Positions 42,217 to 50,546 of a stretch of 59,135 nucleotides of DNA are shown here, one piece after another. Position 1 is the stretch's first letter; every line of letters starts with the position of its first letter. A program made the position numbers and the translations under genes. The notes under the pieces are model-generated. The model ran no database searches. It saw nothing but the letters and a program-made list of their open reading frames with translations, and was not told the origin of the DNA. Source of the DNA: a virus; IMG/VR virus record IMGVR_UViG_3300020055_000021, positions 1-59,135 of that record; one strand, 5' to 3'.

Positions 42217-42654
42217 CTATACCTTTAAGTGATCTTCGGTGAGTATTTTGAATTTCATCTGCCTATCCTCACAGAAGTCCTCAGCGGCGTCCCACTTAGC
42301 GCGGTTCTTAATATAGGTTAGAACTTCTCTTTTCCAAGCAGCAGTTTTACGTTTTGGTTTCTCATTCGGTTTTTGAGTTTGTCTTTTGGGTTTAACTTCG
42401 ATGACATACTTCTCATACTTACCAGATTTTGTCAGTATCTTGATGTAGAAATCTGGGTAGTAACGATGAACTCTACCATCGATAGGTGATCTGTATGGAA
42501 TAATAATTTCTTCTGAACCCCACTCCACGATGCTTGAGGTATGGTCACAGAATATCATAAATTTCTTCTCCCACATAGACCTATAAATGATCCTTGTAGG
42601 GTTGCCACGATACTTCTTGGGATTAACTGGTTTGTATAACCCTGAGTATGCCAT
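42217..42654 (-). CDS. 4: Head completion protein gp4 (nuclease-fold)
   Basis: A 145-residue protein: MAYSGLYKPVNPKKYRGNPT, IIYRSMWEKKFMIFCD, then YPDFYIKILTKSGKYEKYVI and EVKPKRQTQKP. This has the TnsA-like endonuclease core (D..., ExK in VIEVKPK), as in T4 gp4 (gp50/65), which completes heads before tail joining. First gene of the leftward late operon, with a late promoter upstream. Confidence 0.88.
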   Translation of the reverse strand: MAYSGLYKPVNPKKYRGNPTRIIYRSMWEKKFMIFCDHTSSIVEWGSEEIIIPYRSPIDGRVHRYYPDFYIKILTKSGKYEKYVIEVKPKRQTQKPNEKPKRKTAAWKREVLTYIKNRAKWDAAEDFCEDRQMKFKILTEDHLKV

Positions 42655-42657
42655 AAA

Positions 42658-42665
42658 TATAAATA
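42658..42665 (+). promoter_or_regulatory. T4-type late promoter (rightward tail operon)
   Basis: Exact TATAAATA, 21 bases before the GTG start at 42687, in the 32-base gap between divergent genes. Confidence 0.85.
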
Positions 42666-42677
42666 TAGTTCACGCTT

Positions 42678-42685
42678 TTATTTAT
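42678..42685 (-). promoter_or_regulatory. Late promoter of the gp4-gp53 operon
   Basis: On the minus strand ATAAATAA, 24-31 bases before the gp4 ATG. Back-to-back with the rightward late promoter, both inside a 32-base gap and overlapping the GTG of the rightward gene. Confidence 0.6.
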
Positions 42686-42686
42686 C

Positions 42687-43328
42687 GTGTCCAGAAGACT
42701 TAGCGAAGTTATAGAATCTATCGGGAAGCAGGGTGGTATTGCCTTGTCAACTGGATATAAGGTAGAGTTCGACTTCTCAAAAAGATCCACATCCGGTTTA
42801 CAAGCAAATCTTAAAAAATGTTTGCCAGGTAATGCTAAATTTGATGAAGATGGATTTATATCACTGGCATGTAGTGAGGCACAACTACCAAGTATTTCAT
42901 CTCAAACAGGAACTACTCAGGGATACTGGACTGGCGAAGGACAGGTAAACTTTGCCAATGGTAGAATTTTTACAGATACATCTCTAGGTTGGTATTGTGA
43001 CAAAAATATGTCACCTATGAGATTTCTACAAACATGGCACGATTACATTTATATTGATTATGGTAATGATTTTGTTGGACCTTCCGGGACAGTGAATCCT
43101 ACGCGAAGAAATAATACACAGGTACGATATCCAGAGCAATATCAGGCAACAATAAAAGTTACAAAACTAGATTTAGGTGATGAACCATCATTAGTAGTCA
43201 CTATGGTTGATGCCTTCCCATATTCTATTGATGCCACACCTCTTTCATATGGGACAAGTCAACTTGTAAATGTAAGTGCAAACTTTTATTTCTCCAAATA
43301 TTTTGTCGAATATGCTCCCAAAATTTAA
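42687..43328 (+). CDS. Tail-tube-fold protein (gp54/gp19-like)
   Basis: A 213-residue protein with a GTG start: SRRLSEVIESIGKQGGIALS. Contains SISSQTGTTQGYWTGEGQVN, PMRFLQTWHDYIYIDYG and a C-terminal strand set (NVSANFYFSKYFVEYAPK) consistent with the gp19/gp54 tube fold. Its place opposite gp48 favours the baseplate tube initiator gp54, but gp19-like tube is possible. Own late promoter and terminator. Confidence 0.7.
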   Translation: MSRRLSEVIESIGKQGGIALSTGYKVEFDFSKRSTSGLQANLKKCLPGNAKFDEDGFISLACSEAQLPSISSQTGTTQGYWTGEGQVNFANGRIFTDTSLGWYCDKNMSPMRFLQTWHDYIYIDYGNDFVGPSGTVNPTRRNNTQVRYPEQYQATIKVTKLDLGDEPSLVVTMVDAFPYSIDATPLSYGTSQLVNVSANFYFSKYFVEYAPKI

Positions 43329-43343
43329 ACTTCAATTCCATAA

Positions 43344-43373
43344 AACCGGAAAAAAATTTTCCGGTATTTTTTT
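43344..43373 (+). terminator. Terminator of the tube-fold gene (palindrome family)
   Basis: ACCGGAAAA (43345-43353) / TTTTCCGGT (43357-43365) followed by ATTTTTTT, then CTAAAAAGTCGA, the same downstream block as after psbA. Confidence 0.9.
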
Positions 43374-43390
43374 GTCTAAAAAGTCGAATA

Positions 43391-43398
43391 CATAAATA
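43391..43398 (+). promoter_or_regulatory. Late promoter of the gp26-spike operon
   Basis: CATAAATA, followed by TAGG, 19 bases before the ATG at 43417; one base from TATAAATA. Confidence 0.6.
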
Positions 43399-43416
43399 TA
43401 GGACTTGAGCAATATT

Positions 43417-44136
43417 ATGGCATTACCAAAACCAGCAACACCTACTTACGAATTGACTTTACCGTCAACAGGAAAAATTATCAAATTTAGACCATTCCTA
43501 GTAAAAGAAGAGAAATTGCTTCTATTAGCAGATCAATCGGAAGACTTTAAACAAAAAAGACAAGCAATTAAAGATGTCATCAAAGCTTGTATTTTGAGTC
43601 GCATAAAAGTAGAAGAGTTGCCATATTTTGACCTAGAGTATATATTTTTACAACTTCGTGCTAGATCAGCGGAAGAATTTTTAGATTTGGAAATTACTTG
43701 TCGTGATGATGGCGAAACTAAGGTATCTCATCGCATTAACCTTTTAGAGGTTGAAGTTCAAGGAACGGAAGAAGAAAATCCCAACAAAATTATGTTATCT
43801 GAAAGTATGGGGGTTGTGTTAAATTATCCTAGTTTGGATGATTTTATCAATTTTGCTATGCTTGGAGAAACTCTAGATGAGACAAATGTTTACGATTATG
43901 TTGCATCTCGTATAGACCAAATTTTTGATGATGAAGAAGTTGTAGATGGTAATGAAGCCACAAAAAAAGATCTTCTTGAATGGGTAGATAATTTAACTTC
44001 GAAGCAACTTGCGAAAATTTCTTCGTTTTTCGAAAATTTACCAAAATTGCGTTATGAGTTTACAGTCACAAATCCTAGCACTGGTGTAGAATTAAAATAC
44101 GCTTTGGAGGGTTTGAAAGATTTTTTCGTCCTTTGA
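43417..44136 (+). CDS. 26: Baseplate hub assembly protein gp26
   Basis: A 239-residue protein MALPKPATPTYELTLPSTGK, IIKFRPFLVKEEKLLLLADQ, YFDLEYIFLQLRARSAEEFL, ending NLPKLRYEFTVTNP and ALEGLKDFFVL: the T4 gp26 pattern. It helps build the baseplate hub and is not in the final virion in T4. ATG at 43417 chosen over a TTG 12 bases upstream. Coupled to gp51 by TGATG. Confidence 0.9.
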   Translation: MALPKPATPTYELTLPSTGKIIKFRPFLVKEEKLLLLADQSEDFKQKRQAIKDVIKACILSRIKVEELPYFDLEYIFLQLRARSAEEFLDLEITCRDDGETKVSHRINLLEVEVQGTEEENPNKIMLSESMGVVLNYPSLDDFINFAMLGETLDETNVYDYVASRIDQIFDDEEVVDGNEATKKDLLEWVDNLTSKQLAKISSFFENLPKLRYEFTVTNPSTGVELKYALEGLKDFFVL

Positions 44137-44321
44137 TGTCCTATAATAATCTAGAAAATTATTTTAGGACAAATTTTATGTTAATGGAGGAACATAAATA
44201 TTCATTGACTGAAATTGAAAATATGATGCCGTTTGAGAGACAAATCTATGTTCTCTTGGTAAACGAATATATTAAGAAAAAAGAAGAAGAAATCAAAGCA
44301 CGGGAACAGCAGCGGAGATGA
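44136..44321 (+). CDS. 51: Baseplate hub assembly catalyst gp51
   Basis: A 61-residue protein MSYNNLENYFRTNFMLMEEH then KYSLTEIENMMPFERQIYVL, matching the small cyanophage gp51 ('LE.yFrTNF.Lm.hh.ysLTEIEnM.pwER..Y'). Acts in hub assembly. Start overlaps the gp26 stop by one base and the end overlaps the next gene (ATGA). Gene order 26-51 is as in T4. Confidence 0.85.
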   Translation: MSYNNLENYFRTNFMLMEEHKYSLTEIENMMPFERQIYVLLVNEYIKKKEEEIKAREQQRR

Positions 44322-46807
44322 CACTAAAACGCTCGGGTATAAAATTAGTAACCTATAATGGTCGTATTCCGGGCGTCATTTACCTAGGAAAACCACGAAC
44401 TGCTGCCAGCAGAATGGCTGCAGCATTTGATAAAATGCAACAAGAGGCACTTGCCTCTACTGCAGGAGATATATTAAAAGATTTACTGAAAACTGATAAA
44501 ACGGCAAAAGAACTGGTTGCCAAAAATCCAGAATTGCCTCAAGCAATTGACCCAACCAAAATTAAGGTTATTAATAAGTCAACTGCTAGTGGTGATGGGT
44601 TAAAGTCAGTATTATCTAAAATAAACGTCGCATTTGGTGCAGCTGCATCAGCAAGAAGAAACTTTAAAGAGGCAGGTGGAGACCCTAAAAAATTAAGACG
44701 TGCTTATTTTTTCACCAAAACTCTGAAGTCTGAATTTGGTGGAGATTTAATACAACGCACAAAAGGTGCTTTTACTAATGTAAGAGATCCATTAACTGAT
44801 GCCGGTAGTAGTTCAGCAGAACGTTTGACTGCAGCAATCAACAAAAACATTGCTGAACGACCACAAATGGTCAAACAACCTGAAATGTTTAGCACTGGTG
44901 AATATAGCAATGACGGATTTGCAAAAATTAGTGAATTTGCTGATAAGGCAAAAAATGCAATTTTAGGGTTAGAACCCGGATTTGTGGAAATTGGCAAAAA
45001 TCAAGATTCTACAAAAAATTATATCACAAATTTAAACAAGTCATTATCACAAACAGTCAATAATATTGGCAGTTTTATTAAAAATAAAGATGCAACTAAT
45101 GATGTTCAGTTAGATTTATTTAACGAACAAAGAAAAGAAGCTGCAAATGCAAAAAGAGATGCAGAAGAAGCAGCATCCGACTCACAGCAAGATGTAGCAG
45201 ACACTTCAAGAGTTAGAGGAACAGGATTAGAGGTGAGTCCTTTAGGACTACCAAATATATTTGAAACTGCTCTAGATTTCGTGAGTGGTGATGATTTTAT
45301 GCGAGATGGCAATAGACGTGCTGGTAGGGTAGGAAGACGTGGTGCTAGTAGATTTGCGAGGAGAACAGCACTTAAATTAGGTGGTAAAAAAGCAGCAAAT
45401 TTGATAACTGGTAAAACAATAGTCAAATTTTTACGTCCTATCTTTAAGCGTATTCCTATTGTTGGTGGATTGATTGATTTTGTTGTGTCTCTCGCTTTAG
45501 GAGAACCAGTAGGTAGAGCAGCCGCAAAAGCAGTTGGTGCAACACTTGGTGGTGCTCTAGGAACTTTGGTTCCGATTCCTGGAGTTGGTACTGTTTTGGG
45601 TGGTATTGTTGGTGATTTAATTGGCGGTGCAGTTTATGATGCTGTTGCCGGAAAACCAGAAGAAGGAGAAGAAAAACTGTCTCAAGGTGGAGTTGTTGCT
45701 GGAGAGGCAGGTAACGAACTCATAGTACCACTGACATCAAAAAGAGGAAGATCTATAACATCCGGTCTAAAAGATGGTTCACCATTACCATTTGTGGGAC
45801 CATTCCTATCTGCAGCTGCAGGTATTATTCGTAATCCAATGTATTCTGGGTTGATGGGTCCGCTAATCAACCCAATATTACAACCTTTATTATCAGAATA
45901 TAATATTTCACCCAATCCTTCTGCTGGTAAGGAAATACAAGGAAATATGTTCCAAAAAGCTCAGGTAAAGGGCAAGCAGCAGGGTGGTGATATAACAACC
46001 AAGAAAAAGAAAAAGAATGCCTGGGAAAGATTTACTGATTGGTTAGGTGGTGCATGGAGAGGAATTACTAATTTCTTTACTGGTGGTGGAAATGATGATA
46101 GTATGAATACTGATGATACTGATGTAAGAATTACTGACCTGGGACCAAACAATCCGTTTTCTGGGTATAGTCCATTCGCAGCACCGGAACATGGCGAGTT
46201 AGTATTGTACAATATTCGTGAAATGGTAGAGATTTTGAAGAGAAATGGTGCTACTGATGAAGAAGCGATAAAGCTTGCTGCTGTAGGAATACATGAATCT
46301 GGTGGTGATCCAGATAATGATACTGACAAAAGTGGACTAGGTGCCAGGACAGGTGAATATTCAATCGGTTTATTCCAAATTAATTGGAACGTTCACAAAA
46401 CTTGGTTAAAAACTGTAGGTATAGAAGACCCAGATCAACTAAGAGACCCAGACAATAATGCAAGAGCAGCAATTAAAATATTAAGAGACGCTGGTAGTAT
46501 GATACCATGGGGAGCATGGCCAAAAGTTCAAGAGAAGGATTTAGAAGAAGCTAGAAGTGGACTTTCTGGTGGTGGTAACGATGTTATTACGCCACAATCA
46601 TTACCAGTTGAACGTTCTGTTGCTCCAACTGTTCAAACAATGAGTATGGACTTGGACCAGGAGTTAGGTGTTAGTGGAATGACACCATCAATTGTGTTTG
46701 TACCATATGTTGTCCAAGTTCCAGTCCCAGTGGAGAATGATGAACCTACAGTTATAGTAGAAGAAGGATTTACATTAAAAGATTTATATTCCATGAAGTT
46801 GTCATAA
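44318..46807 (+). CDS. Tape-measure-type tail protein with C-terminal lysozyme-like domain
   Basis: An 829-residue protein. Middle: hydrophobic Gly-rich stretch near residues 375-440 (GALGTLVPIPGVGTVLGGIV), and LSQGGVVAGEAGNELIVPL at about 455-472, a motif of tape-measure proteins ('GGvvaGEaGpElivPL'). Residues about 625-735: AAVGIHESGGDPD, then GEYSIGLFQINWNVHKTWLK and NNARAAIKILRDAG, a goose-type/transglycosylase-like fold with catalytic Glu in HESGG. The T4 counterpart region codes gp29. It likely sets tail length and cuts the cell wall at injection. Starts by ATGA overlap with gp51. Confidence 0.78.
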   Translation: MTLKRSGIKLVTYNGRIPGVIYLGKPRTAASRMAAAFDKMQQEALASTAGDILKDLLKTDKTAKELVAKNPELPQAIDPTKIKVINKSTASGDGLKSVLSKINVAFGAAASARRNFKEAGGDPKKLRRAYFFTKTLKSEFGGDLIQRTKGAFTNVRDPLTDAGSSSAERLTAAINKNIAERPQMVKQPEMFSTGEYSNDGFAKISEFADKAKNAILGLEPGFVEIGKNQDSTKNYITNLNKSLSQTVNNIGSFIKNKDATNDVQLDLFNEQRKEAANAKRDAEEAASDSQQDVADTSRVRGTGLEVSPLGLPNIFETALDFVSGDDFMRDGNRRAGRVGRRGASRFARRTALKLGGKKAANLITGKTIVKFLRPIFKRIPIVGGLIDFVVSLALGEPVGRAAAKAVGATLGGALGTLVPIPGVGTVLGGIVGDLIGGAVYDAVAGKPEEGEEKLSQGGVVAGEAGNELIVPLTSKRGRSITSGLKDGSPLPFVGPFLSAAAGIIRNPMYSGLMGPLINPILQPLLSEYNISPNPSAGKEIQGNMFQKAQVKGKQQGGDITTKKKKKNAWERFTDWLGGAWRGITNFFTGGGNDDSMNTDDTDVRITDLGPNNPFSGYSPFAAPEHGELVLYNIREMVEILKRNGATDEEAIKLAAVGIHESGGDPDNDTDKSGLGARTGEYSIGLFQINWNVHKTWLKTVGIEDPDQLRDPDNNARAAIKILRDAGSMIPWGAWPKVQEKDLEEARSGLSGGGNDVITPQSLPVERSVAPTVQTMSMDLDQELGVSGMTPSIVFVPYVVQVPVPVENDEPTVIVEEGFTLKDLYSMKLS

Positions 46808-46810
46808 ATA
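46803..46810 (+). promoter_or_regulatory. Late promoter before the M15-domain tail gene
   Basis: CATAAATA, overlapping the stop region of the previous gene; RBS GGGAGG at 46816-46821 and ATG at 46830. Confidence 0.5.
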
Positions 46811-46829
46811 TCAAAGGGAGGTATTATCT

Positions 46830-49118
46830 ATGGCAGCATCTACAATTAGTGTAACTCCCGCAGGTATGGGCGGTGGTGGCGGTGGAGATCCATTTAAAAA
46901 AATTGGTGGTCTATTAAAATCGGCACAAAAAAGAGCAATTCAGGGTAGAGATGCTGCTGATAGCGAGATTGATAGACTTAACGCAAAAATTGAATCTGAT
47001 AAAGAATCTGGAGAAGGTGTAGACCAGGCAGATGTAGAGCAACTTAAGTATTTAAAGGGTCGTAGAGAACAAAAAGGATATTTTTTCAAGCAGGCGTTAG
47101 GTTTTTCTGCTACTGATAGGTTAAAAACTACATTAGGTAAGTTTCAACGAGATCCTGCTATAGAAAATGACCCAGCAGCATCTGAAAAGGAGAGATTTTT
47201 TGCAAAAACTGGAATAACTAGACCAGACATGCTACCCGACACTTCAAATAGGGAAGCGGGTGGAGATATGATGTCCTATATTGGTCAGGGATTCCAAGCA
47301 ATTACTGACGCTATTAACAGAGTAGGAAAAAAATTAAAATCTGTATCTGCATCAACTGCTTCTGTTGCTTCTACAGTTAATAAGACTGTAAATTCTACAG
47401 AAACTCTTGGAAAATCTACTGAAGATCTTGCTGATGTAAGTAAAGTAGAAACTGACTTAAAACAAAAAGAATTAGATAACTATAAAGACGCCCAGGAAGA
47501 TGCTCAAGTTGAAGCAGAAGCATCTTCTAGAAGAGGTATTCTTGACGTTGCAAGGAGTATCAATGTAAAGGAAGTAGGATTAGGTGCTGCTAAAGGAATA
47601 GGTGGTAGATTACTTGGTGGACTTGGTTCTATTGGAGGTAAATTCTTAAAGAGGAGGGGAAGAAGAGGAAGAACTGCTTATCCGGGTGAAATTGGTCCAC
47701 TGCCAATGAACTCACGCGAACCATGGGCAAAAGCTGGCCCTGGTGAGATGGGCAATTCTGCTGGATTTGTTCCTAGACTATCTCAAGGTGGCATTATACA
47801 ACCAAAAATGCTAACTAATCCCACAAAGATTAGTTCAAAATCATTTGCTGCAATTCCAACAGAAAGACCGGAAGGAAAAAAACTATTATCTGGTACAAAA
47901 AGAGACTCAGATAACATGGGTAAGATGTTTGCTTTGGGTCCAATTATATCTGGTGGTATGACATTTGCCACAATGGGTATGTTAGCAAATGCAAATCCGT
48001 TGATTGGTGCTGTATTGAACACAGCAAGACCTGTGTTGGAGCCAATTGCTGAGGCATTCGGTTTCCCACCAAGTATCTTGAATGTTTTGCTTGGTAGAAA
48101 ACCTTCTGGTGATGCTAAAGAAAATGAGAGACCACAGAGACCACCACGACCACGACCACCAGGTCCACCACCAGGTCCACCCAGAAATGACCCTACTTCT
48201 GAGGATTTACCTTTCTCGCCATCTCCTGATGCAACTCAAGTAGAAAAAATAAAAGAACAAAAATTAAGTTCTCAGGATATTAAGCAAAATTTTGGAATGA
48301 AAACCAATGATACGTTTAATTTTAGCATTCCTGGTGGTGGAAATTATAAAGCATATAAAACAACAAACGGATTTGAAATATTCAGGTATGGTGGATTGGG
48401 TTCTTTATTTGGAAGAGACCAAAGGATAGATACGAGTGGAGGAAAAAATGCCAGGGTAGTTCAAGCATTGATAGAAGAGGGTAATAGACGTGTTGGTAGA
48501 CAATCTTCCGCCAATCCATTAGTTCCTACTAATTCCGGTATTAAATTAAAACGTAGTCAAGGAAGTCAAGAAACAGGTAGTGGATTTTCACCAGTTGGTT
48601 TACAAGACAGAAATAGAAGACCTCTCGTGTTTAGTCAACCTGCAGGAAATGCATTTGTAAAAATGTATAATGACGCTAATGGTGCTATTAAAGGTAGTGA
48701 TATTACCAGTACAAAAAGATCACAGAGAAAAAATGATACTGTTGGTGGGGCTGCAGGTAGTTTGCATTTAAGAGGCATGGCAATGGATGTTCAGGGTGAT
48801 TCGCAAACTTGGATTAAGCAACATGGTTCTAAATATGGTTGGGTTTATGCTCCTTATCCAGGACAACAACATGAAGGGCACTTCATTTACGATCCTAAGT
48901 TGAGGTCATCCAGCGAAACACAAACTCAAACAAATGCTAGAATTGCTCCCACGCCAACTGGAAAATCACTTCCTGGTTCTATTTCTCCTAGTGAAACGAT
49001 AGCTATGGCACCTCCCATTGCCAAACCGGTAGGAACTCCTACCATAACAGGAGACTCTTCTTCATACCCAGTAAGTTCAAATAAATTAAATATTCTTTTC
49101 AACCCAGCATTTACCTAA
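46830..49118 (+). CDS. Tail protein with C-terminal M15 peptidase-like domain
   Basis: A 762-residue protein. N-terminal coiled coil (residues 25-110), a Gly-rich stretch (GLGAAKGIGGRLLGGLGSIG) and FVPRLSQGGIIQPKMLTNP near 310, a tape-measure-like block shared in style with the previous protein. A Pro-rich linker lies near 430. The C-terminal domain (about 590-690) has SLHLRGMAMDVQ (His and Asp zinc ligands) and QHEGHFIYD (His): the VanY/D-Ala-D-Ala carboxypeptidase signature SxHxxGxAxD...H. It would cleave peptidoglycan peptides during entry. Confidence 0.78.
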   Translation: MAASTISVTPAGMGGGGGGDPFKKIGGLLKSAQKRAIQGRDAADSEIDRLNAKIESDKESGEGVDQADVEQLKYLKGRREQKGYFFKQALGFSATDRLKTTLGKFQRDPAIENDPAASEKERFFAKTGITRPDMLPDTSNREAGGDMMSYIGQGFQAITDAINRVGKKLKSVSASTASVASTVNKTVNSTETLGKSTEDLADVSKVETDLKQKELDNYKDAQEDAQVEAEASSRRGILDVARSINVKEVGLGAAKGIGGRLLGGLGSIGGKFLKRRGRRGRTAYPGEIGPLPMNSREPWAKAGPGEMGNSAGFVPRLSQGGIIQPKMLTNPTKISSKSFAAIPTERPEGKKLLSGTKRDSDNMGKMFALGPIISGGMTFATMGMLANANPLIGAVLNTARPVLEPIAEAFGFPPSILNVLLGRKPSGDAKENERPQRPPRPRPPGPPPGPPRNDPTSEDLPFSPSPDATQVEKIKEQKLSSQDIKQNFGMKTNDTFNFSIPGGGNYKAYKTTNGFEIFRYGGLGSLFGRDQRIDTSGGKNARVVQALIEEGNRRVGRQSSANPLVPTNSGIKLKRSQGSQETGSGFSPVGLQDRNRRPLVFSQPAGNAFVKMYNDANGAIKGSDITSTKRSQRKNDTVGGAAGSLHLRGMAMDVQGDSQTWIKQHGSKYGWVYAPYPGQQHEGHFIYDPKLRSSSETQTQTNARIAPTPTGKSLPGSISPSETIAMAPPIAKPVGTPTITGDSSSYPVSSNKLNILFNPAFT

Positions 49119-49121
49119 ATT

Positions 49122-50546
49122 ATGTCAGTAAAGAATTTTACACCAAAATACGTTCAAATTCAACCTGCTAGTGGTGATATTAGAGATGTAACTTCTATTA
49201 CAACTCTTTTCCAATACTACGAAGATATTGATGAACCATTTGTAAAAGCATCATTACAGTTAGTTGATGGTGGCGAAAACGTTATTAGAACTTTACCAAT
49301 ACAAGGTGGTGAAGTTGTACGCATTGGAATGGAATGTAATAATAATAATGGTGACAAAACAGATGTTGAATATATTTTTCGCATATGGAAAATATACGAT
49401 AGATTATTTGATAGAAACACACAAATTTATAGAATTGCTCTCGTTACAGACTCTGCATTTGTTAATGAGTATCAACATGTAAATAAAAGATTATCTGGAA
49501 AGGGAAGTGAAATTGTTGAAGATTTACTTAAAAATTATTTAAAAGTTCCTAGCGGCAGGATATTTATTGAAACAACAGGTAATGGTCACGTTTTATTTCC
49601 AGCAAGGAGAAAACCAACAAACATTATAAAAGACTTACAAAGAAAATCTATTTCGATTAAGGGATATAATAACTCAAAAATTGCAAATAAACAGACAAAA
49701 AATACTACAAAGGCACAAACTGAGGATGATGATAATAGCACCATATTAAAGGGTAGTGCTGGGTATATGTTTTATCAAAATAGAAATGGATTTAATTTCA
49801 AATCGATAGATAATCTTTGTGATGATGGGGGAGCATTTGATGGTAATAAAGTTATTGCTGAATATGTCTCCAGACCCATGAGTGATATAAATGACCCAAA
49901 TAATTTTAATGTTATAGAAGGATATTCATTCAAAACTGAGATAGATCTTCTTGATAAAATGAGGAGAGGTGTATATACGAGTAAGGTTATATTATACAAT
50001 ATTTCTAATGGTAAAACTGAAGAATATATCTATAGATTAGACGAATCTTTTCCTACCATGGCGCAGTTAGGTAGTCAATCAAAACTACCAAAATATGCCA
50101 CATCAGATAATGATTCTGCTATTCTGCCTCCATCTAGAGTTATATCTTTAGTAGTTGACCATGAAACGTGGAATCCAAATCCATCTGTTGCGGATCCTGA
50201 GGAAGGAGGGACACCACAATTTCCAGATTCATCTAAATATACAATTGTTCAAAGCATAGCAAGAAGACATTCATTAGATTTTCAAAAATTAGAAATACGA
50301 ATACCTGGTAATTTTGAGCTTACCGTAGGAGAAAAAATTAAAATAAAATTACCAAACTTAGTCGCTGGAAAAAATAGAGAAAAAGAACCTTGGGATAATG
50401 AAGCCAGTGGTAATTATTTAATTGGCAAATTATCCCATAATTTTTTATATGCTAACGAACAAGGACAGAAATTTGAAACCGTTTTGGAACTTATTCGTGA
50501 TACATATGGTATGAAGGAAGACCCTAGCAGCATCGGCAATGATTGA
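49122..50546 (+). CDS. Baseplate hub protein (gp27-like)
   Basis: A 474-residue protein MSVKNFTPKYVQIQPASGDI with ITTLFQYYEDIDEPFVKASL, a tube-like barrel pattern, then VISLVVDHETWNPNP and LEIRIPGNFELTVGEKIKIK followed by NYLIGKLSHNFLYANEQGQK, the C-terminal gpD/gp27 fold. In T4, gp27 trimers hold gp5. Its stop overlaps the gp5-like start by 8 bases. AT-rich with many ATA codons. Confidence 0.82.
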   Translation: MSVKNFTPKYVQIQPASGDIRDVTSITTLFQYYEDIDEPFVKASLQLVDGGENVIRTLPIQGGEVVRIGMECNNNNGDKTDVEYIFRIWKIYDRLFDRNTQIYRIALVTDSAFVNEYQHVNKRLSGKGSEIVEDLLKNYLKVPSGRIFIETTGNGHVLFPARRKPTNIIKDLQRKSISIKGYNNSKIANKQTKNTTKAQTEDDDNSTILKGSAGYMFYQNRNGFNFKSIDNLCDDGGAFDGNKVIAEYVSRPMSDINDPNNFNVIEGYSFKTEIDLLDKMRRGVYTSKVILYNISNGKTEEYIYRLDESFPTMAQLGSQSKLPKYATSDNDSAILPPSRVISLVVDHETWNPNPSVADPEEGGTPQFPDSSKYTIVQSIARRHSLDFQKLEIRIPGNFELTVGEKIKIKLPNLVAGKNREKEPWDNEASGNYLIGKLSHNFLYANEQGQKFETVLELIRDTYGMKEDPSSIGND

